From NCBI GenBank assembly GCA_965371325.1, contig CBDUXZ010000030.1:1-10971 (forward strand): a stretch of 10,971 nucleotides of DNA. Reading direction: 5' to 3'. The position numbers and the translations under genes were made by a program. Shown piece after piece: positions 6,545-10,971 of this stretch; the stretch's first letter is position 1, and each line of letters starts with the position of its first letter. The notes beneath the pieces are model-generated. The model had not been told where the DNA came from and ran no database searches. It saw nothing but the letters and a program-made list of their open reading frames with translations. The DNA comes from CBDUXZ01 sp965371325 [NCBI: uncultured bacterium]. Lineage in GTDB: Bacteria > JAUYMQ01.

Positions 6545-7066
6545 ATGGTAAAGCCGCCACCCATCGTCTGCTTTGCGGGACGCTCCGGAAGCGGAAAGAC
6601 GACATTGCTGGTCGAGGTGATTCGGCTTCTGCGTGCGCGTGGCCATCGTGTCGCTTCCGTCAAGCACGACGTTCACGGCGCGACCTTCGACAAAGAGGGA
6701 AAAGATTCCTGGCGCCACAAGGAGGCGGGCGCCGAGACGGTCGTTCTGGTTGCGCCGGGCCGTGTCGTGAGCATCTCCGACAGCCCTGGGGAGCCCTCGC
6801 TCGAGGAAGTGCGCGATCGCTTCTGCGCCGGCGCGGATGTCCTTCTTGCCGAGGGTTTCAAACGTGCGCCGCATCCGAAAATTGAAGTGGCGAGGGCCGC
6901 GCGGGGGGCCGCTTTGCTGCTCGGGGCGCGGGATGGCCTGGTGGCGGTGGCGTCTGATTTCAAGACCGATCCGGGAGTGCCGCTGCTCGATCTCAACGCA
7001 CCCGGGAAGGTTGCCGACTTCGTCGAGAAAACGTTTCTGAAGCCCCGTTCGGGATCGCGCGCATGA
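6545..7066 (+). CDS. mobB: Molybdopterin-guanine dinucleotide biosynthesis adaptor MobB
   Basis: GTP-binding P-loop protein that assists MobA in attaching GMP to molybdenum cofactor; it is helpful rather than essential in E. coli. The 173-aa product has Walker A GRSGSGKTT at 12-20, VKHDVHG at 39-45, and GKDSWRHKEAGA at 52-63, the typical MobB pattern. The segment VLLAEGFKRAPHPKIEV at about 99-115 matches the conserved EGFK region of the family. Length equals that of E. coli MobB within a few residues. It begins one base after the moeA stop and ends in an ATGA overlap with mobA, so the three are probably translated together. Confidence 0.95.
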   Translation: MVKPPPIVCFAGRSGSGKTTLLVEVIRLLRARGHRVASVKHDVHGATFDKEGKDSWRHKEAGAETVVLVAPGRVVSISDSPGEPSLEEVRDRFCAGADVLLAEGFKRAPHPKIEVARAARGAALLLGARDGLVAVASDFKTDPGVPLLDLNAPGKVADFVEKTFLKPRSGSRA

Positions 7067-7731
7067 GTGATGATGAGCAAGTCCGGCGCGCCTGCGCCGC
7101 TACCGCCGCCGCCGTTCTGGCCGGCGGAAAGAGCCGGCGAATGGGGCGCCCGAAGCCCTTCCTGACGTTGGGAGGGCGGCCGCTCATCGGGCGGGTGATC
7201 GACGCGTTGGCGGATCTTTTTTCCGAGATCTTTATCGTGACTCCGGACGAGGCCCCTTTCGTGGATCTCGGCTTCCCTGTCATTGCAGACAGCCGTCCGG
7301 GAAGCGGTGCCCTTGGTGGCGTGTTCACGGCCGTCCAGGCGACGGCCCTCCCTCAGGTCCTCGTCGTTGCCTGCGACATGCCCTTCCTGAACCCGGATCT
7401 CCTCGCCCACATGGCCGTCCGCGCAAGCGGACATGGCGCAGCCGTGCCCCGCGCCGCAGACGGGCTGCATCCGCTTCACGCGGTGTACGCAAAGCGCAGC
7501 AATGAGGCCCTGGCCTCGGCTCTGGATGGGGGGGCGATGAAGCTTATGGACGTGCTCCCCGCCCTGGCGGCGGTGGAGGTGGATGAGGCGGAGATGCGTC
7601 GCTTCGATCCGGATCTTCACTCCCTCTTCAACGTGAACCGTCCTGAGGATCTCGAGCGGGCACGCGCCGTTCTGGCCGCGCGCGGGCCCGAAGGCCGCGT
7701 CGTGCAGGCGGGAGGCGGCCGGGATGGCTGA
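7063..7731 (+). CDS. mobA: Molybdenum cofactor guanylyltransferase MobA
   Basis: Transfers GMP from GTP to Mo-molybdopterin, forming the guanine dinucleotide cofactor used by DMSO-reductase-superfamily enzymes such as formate dehydrogenases and nitrate reductases. The 222-aa protein shows the nucleotidyltransferase signature LAGGKSRRMGRPK at 19-31, DSRPGSGALGG at 76-86, the metal-binding Asp105 in VACDMPFLNPDLL at 102-114, GLHPLHAVY at 134-142 and the closing SLFNVNRPEDL at 187-197. E. coli MobA is 194 aa; the extra length is a short N-terminal lead and a Gly/Arg-rich tail encoded where the gene runs up to the next one. Its ATG overlaps the mobB stop and its stop lies 8 bases inside the next gene. 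Confidence 0.95.
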   Translation: MSDDEQVRRACAATAAAVLAGGKSRRMGRPKPFLTLGGRPLIGRVIDALADLFSEIFIVTPDEAPFVDLGFPVIADSRPGSGALGGVFTAVQATALPQVLVVACDMPFLNPDLLAHMAVRASGHGAAVPRAADGLHPLHAVYAKRSNEALASALDGGAMKLMDVLPALAAVEVDEAEMRRFDPDLHSLFNVNRPEDLERARAVLAARGPEGRVVQAGGGRDG

Positions 7732-8926
7732 CGGGCGCAACTACGAAGTGATCATCAGCGGCTCCGGCCCTGCTGGTGCGGGACTTGCGCTGGCGCTGAC
7801 GGCGAGGGCGCCGGAGCTTGCGCCGGAAATTCTCGTGCTCGAGGCTTCGCGCCACCCGAGGGAGAAAATCTGCGCGGGGGGCATCACGGCCGACGGCGTG
7901 CGCCAGCTGAAAAGCTGGGGGGCGGGAATTCACGTTCCCGCGGTTCCCGTGAAGGGCGTCCGACTCCGATACGGGAAACGCGTCACCGATATCCCTGCCC
8001 CCGAGAGTGATGCGGTGGTGGTAAGGCGCGACGCATTCGATCTGAGCCTCGTGGACGCCGTGAGAGCCCGGGGTGTGGAGGTGCGGGAGGAGACGCCCGT
8101 CCAGGGTGTTGAGAGAACGGCCAACGGCGTGCTGGTGCGCGTCCCCGGAGGGGAGATAGGTGCACGTGCCGTCGTGGGGGCGGATGGCGTGACCAGCGCG
8201 GTCCGTCGATCGGTGGGTTTTCCAGGCGGCCGGCGCCACGCCCGGCTTCTCGTCGTGGAAACCCCCGCGAGCGAAGACGAGAGGGGCGGAGACGCAGGCC
8301 TGTTCGAGTTCGACTTCACGCACGTGGAGAAGGGGATACAGGGTTACGTCTGGGACTTTCCCTGTCTCGTCGATGGCAAGCCTTCAGTGAGCCGCGGTAT
8401 TTTCGATCGGGCGCCGGACGGCGTGCGGCGGCGCGACTGGAAACGCGCGTTTGCGTCGGCCCTCGAGGAGCGGGGGGTTTCCCCCGAGGCATTCCCCTGG
8501 AAGGGATACGCCGAGCGCGCCTTCGATCCGCGAATCCCGACGGCCGCGCCGCGTGTTCTCCTTGTGGGTGATGCGGCGGGAATCGATCCACTCATGGGAG
8601 AAGGGATCGCCCAGGGCTTCGCCTACGCGGAGCTTGCTGCGGATGCGATTCTTAACGCTCGCAAGAGGGAAGATTACCGTTTCAATGATTATCACCGGCG
8701 GGTTTTGCGATCCCCGCTCGGGCGGGAGCTTCGTCTCACGGCGCGAACCGCGGACTACCTCTATGACCCTCGCCACTTCCCCTTCTGGATCTCGCTGATC
8801 TTCGATAACAGCAACGTGAGGAACATTGTCGGAGAGGCGCTGGCGGAAGGGGGCGGACTCAGAAACCACATCGGAAGCATCGCCATGTCGGCTCTGGGCC
8901 GTTTCCTCCTCCCATGGCGGCGCTAG
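7724..8926 (+). CDS. Geranylgeranyl-reductase-family FAD-dependent oxidoreductase
   Basis: A 400-aa flavoprotein of the class that hydrogenates isoprenoid double bonds (archaeal lipid and chlorophyll side chains; also quinone side chains). Visible are the dinucleotide fold GSGPAGAGLA at 13-22, KICAGGIT at 48-55 with Cys50 in the position of the conserved active-site cysteine, GADGVTSAVR at 152-161, YVWDFP at 208-213 which fits the family YxWxFP substrate motif, and GDAAGIDPLMGEGI at 282-295 binding the FAD ribityl chain. No transmembrane helix is evident, though the C-terminal part has hydrophobic patches. The start ATG 7724 has GGGAGG 8 nt upstream and overlaps mobA by 8 bases, so it belongs to the same operon. 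The substrate is unknown. Menaquinone or a lipid is possible, and a link to molybdenum enzymes is only suggested by position. Its TAG stop overlaps that of the convergent gene. Confidence 0.88.
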   Translation: MADGRNYEVIISGSGPAGAGLALALTARAPELAPEILVLEASRHPREKICAGGITADGVRQLKSWGAGIHVPAVPVKGVRLRYGKRVTDIPAPESDAVVVRRDAFDLSLVDAVRARGVEVREETPVQGVERTANGVLVRVPGGEIGARAVVGADGVTSAVRRSVGFPGGRRHARLLVVETPASEDERGGDAGLFEFDFTHVEKGIQGYVWDFPCLVDGKPSVSRGIFDRAPDGVRRRDWKRAFASALEERGVSPEAFPWKGYAERAFDPRIPTAAPRVLLVGDAAGIDPLMGEGIAQGFAYAELAADAILNARKREDYRFNDYHRRVLRSPLGRELRLTARTADYLYDPRHFPFWISLIFDNSNVRNIVGEALAEGGGLRNHIGSIAMSALGRFLLPWRR

Positions 8927-9429
8927 GCCGGCTCCTCCCCTCGAACGCGGGCGATGAGGCTGGTCGTTCGCGCGCCGGGAACGTCCGGGAGTACCACCAC
9001 CCGTCCACCCCGCGCCTCGACCTCTTCCCGCCCGATAATCGTCTCCGGCGTCCAGTCTCCTCCCTTGACGAGCACCTCCGGGCGAAGCGCCTCCACCACG
9101 CTGTGCGGATCGAGCTCGTCGAAGATGACCACGTAGTCGACGAACTCGAGAGAAGCCAGGATCTCCGCGCGCTCGAGGGCGGGAATGACAGGCCGGTCGG
9201 GACCCTTGAGGGCGCGGGCGGAACCGTCGCTGTTCAAGGCGAGCACGAGTACGTCGCCGAGGGCCCGCGCCGCCTTCAGGGTCCGGATGTGCCCGACGTG
9301 GATAAGATCGAAACAGCCGTTCGTGAGGACGATGCGCTCCCCCCTCTGTTGGCGGCGCCGGACCTCGGCCGCGAGAGCCTCGAGCTTCCAGGCCGGGGAA
9401 GGCGCGTTCTTGAATGAAGATTCGCCCAT
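8923..9429 (-). CDS. rfaE2: D-glycero-beta-D-manno-heptose 1-phosphate adenylyltransferase-like protein (RfaE2, stand-alone)
   Basis: Cytidylyltransferase-fold enzyme predicted to convert a heptose 1-phosphate to its ADP sugar for the LPS core. The 168-aa product carries LTNGCFDLIHVGHIRTLKAA at 35-54 with the HxGH motif (His44, His47), LALNSDGSARALKGPDRP at 63-80, FVDYVVIFDE at 96-105, LVKGGDW at 120-126, and a final PGARTTSLI at 151-159 in place of the STT..I end. In E. coli this is the C-terminal half of the HldE fusion; here the kinase domain is absent. The frame is open further back to 9939, but that part lies antiphase over the methyltransferase gene; ATG 9429 follows the methyltransferase TGA as TGATG, which suggests coupled translation. 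A related glycerol-phosphate or FAD-synthetase-type activity is less likely. Confidence 0.9.
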   Translation of the reverse strand: MGESSFKNAPSPAWKLEALAAEVRRRQQRGERIVLTNGCFDLIHVGHIRTLKAARALGDVLVLALNSDGSARALKGPDRPVIPALERAEILASLEFVDYVVIFDELDPHSVVEALRPEVLVKGGDWTPETIIGREEVEARGGRVVVLPDVPGARTTSLIARVRGEEPA

Positions 9430-10796
9430 CAGCGTTCCTCCAGGATGCAGGTGACCACGCACTCCACGTGATAGGTCTGGGGATACAGATCGATCGCCTT
9501 CATGTCGTCGACCCGGTAGCCTCGCTTCACCAGCCGCGCGAGATCGCGCGCGAGCGTTGCCGGATCGCAGGCGACGTAAACGATGCGGGGCGGCGCAAGC
9601 GTCGTCAGCGCAGGCATGGCATCCGCGGCGCCGCTGCGCGGCGGGTCGAGTAGGACGGCGTCGATATTGCCTGCCCTCTCGAGCGCCGTCTTCGCCGACG
9701 CCGCGACAACCTTTGCGGCCAGGCCTGCGTGCGCCAGATTTTTCGATATATCCTCTGCTGCGACTAGATCCCGCTCGGCGGCGTACATGCGGATGCCGAG
9801 AGCGGCCAGCGGTAGCGTGAAATTGCCAGACCCGGCGTACAGCTCGAGCACACCCACGGGCAGGGGGTCGCCGAGCGCCGCGATGACCGTCTTTATGAGG
9901 ACCAGGTTTGCCTCCCATGCCGCCTGGGAGAATGACCACGCGCGCTGACGGAGTGTGAAGGGGGCTCCGGGAAGGACGCCCTCAGGGTATCGGTGCACGA
10001 TGTAGAGGTCCCCCCACTTCGCGATTACCTGATCCCCGGCGCCGAGGAGCGCGGCTCCGGCGAGAGGTCCTGCCTCTACCAATGTGCGCGCGATCCGGCC
10101 GATCCCCTGGTGAGTCTCCCTTTGCGTTCGCCCGAAGAGCCGAAAAACCGCGACGCCCGGCCCATCGTCGCTCCCCACCGCAAGCTCCACCGATCCGAGT
10201 CCCTTCAGTGCGGGTCCCGCCCCCAGGGCCTCGCGAAGGGCGGCGTGCGCGGTCTGGAGACCGGGAGACATCTGGAGGCATGCCGGCGCGTCCACCACCT
10301 CATGGGAGGCGGGGGCGTGAAAGCCGAGGCGCAGCCGGCCGTCCGACCATGACACCTGGAGGCGCGTGCGGCGGCGATAGCCAAGCGCGGGTCCGGCGTA
10401 CAGAACGGGGGGAACTTCCACCCCCTCGATGCGGCCGATGCGGTGAAGCGAGTCCTCGACCGCGCGCCGCTTCGCCTCCCGCTGCGCCTCCTCCGTCACG
10501 TGCTGCCACTGGCATCCGCCGCAGGTGAGCGCGAGCGGGCAGGGCGGCTCACGCCGGCAGGAGGCGGGCTCGAGCACTGCGATAAGCTTTCCCCGGGCCC
10601 ATCGTTCTTTTTCCTCGAGGAGGCGAACCCTCAGGCGATCGCCGGGGGCAGCCCCGGGAACGAACAGGGCGCGTGGCGTGTGCGCAACGCCCTCCCCGCC
10701 GTAGGCAAGCGACTCGATCGTTACGTCGATTTCCCGGGCGGGCCCGGGGGATGCCCCCGGGTCGCCGGATACCGTGGTCGGGATCTTTTCTTGCAT
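9429..10796 (-). CDS. rlmD: 23S rRNA (uracil-5-)-methyltransferase, RlmD/TrmA family
   Basis: SAM-dependent RNA m5U methyltransferase with an iron-sulfur cluster; in E. coli RlmD acts on U1939 of 23S rRNA. From ATG 10796 it has 455 aa. Residues about 22-78 are a TRAM RNA-binding domain. The cluster cysteines are C86-X5-C92-X2-C95 and C173, as in RlmD; an additional Cys80 precedes them. The Rossmann domain has LELYAGSGNF at 317-326, DPPRSG at 384-389, nucleophile Cys410 in YVACDPATLARDL and the base Glu445 in HVECV. A TTG at 10817 would add seven residues; neither start has a clear SD, and I prefer ATG. RlmC/RlmCD specificity cannot be excluded. It starts 55 bp after the partial gene on the same strand and its stop overlaps the next ATG by one base. 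Confidence 0.92.
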   Translation of the reverse strand: MQEKIPTTVSGDPGASPGPAREIDVTIESLAYGGEGVAHTPRALFVPGAAPGDRLRVRLLEEKERWARGKLIAVLEPASCRREPPCPLALTCGGCQWQHVTEEAQREAKRRAVEDSLHRIGRIEGVEVPPVLYAGPALGYRRRTRLQVSWSDGRLRLGFHAPASHEVVDAPACLQMSPGLQTAHAALREALGAGPALKGLGSVELAVGSDDGPGVAVFRLFGRTQRETHQGIGRIARTLVEAGPLAGAALLGAGDQVIAKWGDLYIVHRYPEGVLPGAPFTLRQRAWSFSQAAWEANLVLIKTVIAALGDPLPVGVLELYAGSGNFTLPLAALGIRMYAAERDLVAAEDISKNLAHAGLAAKVVAASAKTALERAGNIDAVLLDPPRSGAADAMPALTTLAPPRIVYVACDPATLARDLARLVKRGYRVDDMKAIDLYPQTYHVECVVTCILEER

Positions 10797-10851
10797 GGTC
10801 AGGAGCCCGGTGAGCAAGCGGGCAAGCGGCAGGCCCGCGGTTCAAAATGTG

Positions 10852-10971
10852 TCAAGGGATCGACTCGACGTTGTAACGCCAGAAGCTCAGGGTAGCCGAC
10901 CAGTACGCGGCCGGAAGACCCGCCTTCTGCTTGAGCTCGGCAACAAACCCCGCCGGGTCGGGAAGAGCGTC
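10852..10971 (-). CDS. C-terminal end of an unrecognised protein (5' end outside window)
   Basis: A minus-strand frame enters at the right edge and stays open for 39 codons to TGA at 10854-10852. It reads like a protein end (…PAGFVAELKQKAGLP, then AAYWSATLSFWRYN near the terminus) and uses mostly G or C in third positions like the neighbouring genes. A second frame on the same strand is also open but gives an Arg/Cys/Ser-rich sequence unlike real protein. I do not recognise the family from this short tail. It is probably the gene upstream of the methyltransferase in the same direction. Confidence 0.5.
   Translation of the reverse strand, partial: DALPDPAGFVAELKQKAGLPAAYWSATLSFWRYNVESIP

Noticed and set aside
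5179-6663. Open minus-strand frame of 494 codons opposite moeA
   Set aside because: It is antisense to a gene with full MoeA motifs, has no recognisable domain, and long antisense frames are expected in GC-rich coding DNA.
6673-7740. Open minus-strand frame of 355 codons opposite mobB and mobA
   Set aside because: Shadow of two well-supported genes; no domain recognised.
9430-9939. N-terminal extension of the RfaE2-like frame back to 9939
   Set aside because: It overlaps the conserved catalytic region of the methyltransferase in another frame and reads as low-complexity Arg/Gly/Ala sequence; ATG 9429 gives the normal family start.
10850-10855. Perfect TTGACA on the minus strand before rlmD
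   Set aside because: No acceptable -10 hexamer occurs 16-18 bp downstream (CTGCCG or similar), and it spans the end of an upstream coding frame.

Overview
The window is a densely coded, GC-rich stretch of bacterial chromosome with no rRNA, tRNA, CRISPR array, IS element or phage gene. It encodes a lipoprotein murein transglycosylase, an ADP-heptose-type nucleotidyltransferase and NtrB/NtrC, which point to a Gram-negative, diderm organism. The order dus-ntrB-ntrC is known from Alphaproteobacteria. The overall look (LysM transglycosylase, sigma-54 regulator, stand-alone RfaE2, molybdopterin guanine dinucleotide genes) would also fit a deltaproteobacteria-grade lineage such as Desulfobacterota or Nitrospinota. 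The sequence alone does not fix the taxon.

Left block, minus strand, 1-3249: dusB-like tRNA-dihydrouridine synthase, then a cytosolic PAS histidine kinase (NtrB type), then a sigma-54-dependent response regulator (NtrC type, cut by the left edge before its DNA-binding domain). The last two overlap by ATGA. The regulator has Glu where the Walker B Asp is normally found.

Intergenic 3250-3537: a divergent control region. It holds a good sigma-70-like promoter facing right, a sigma-54-like element and a perfect TATAAT facing left, a 17-bp palindrome with the TGC-N11-GCA architecture of NtrC sites, and a strong hairpin in the leader of the rightward gene. Together these suggest autoregulation of the dus-ntrBC operon.

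Middle block, plus strand, 3538-8926: an MltD-like lipoprotein transglycosylase with LysM repeats, ended by a clear intrinsic terminator at 5205-5235. A tightly coupled operon follows: moeA (molybdenum insertion), mobB and mobA (guanine dinucleotide attachment) and a geranylgeranyl-reductase-family flavoprotein. The first three make the MGD cofactor for DMSO-reductase-superfamily enzymes. The flavoprotein is an unexpected partner.

Right block, minus strand, 8923-10971: the C-terminal end of an unrecognised gene, an RlmD/TrmA-type RNA uridine methyltransferase, and a stand-alone RfaE2-type nucleotidyltransferase. The last gene runs head-on into the flavoprotein gene, and the two share a CTAG that supplies both stop codons.

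No clearly new system is visible. The items most worth a second look are the control region at 3260-3425, the Walker B change in the NtrC-like protein, and the flavoprotein coupled to the MGD genes.
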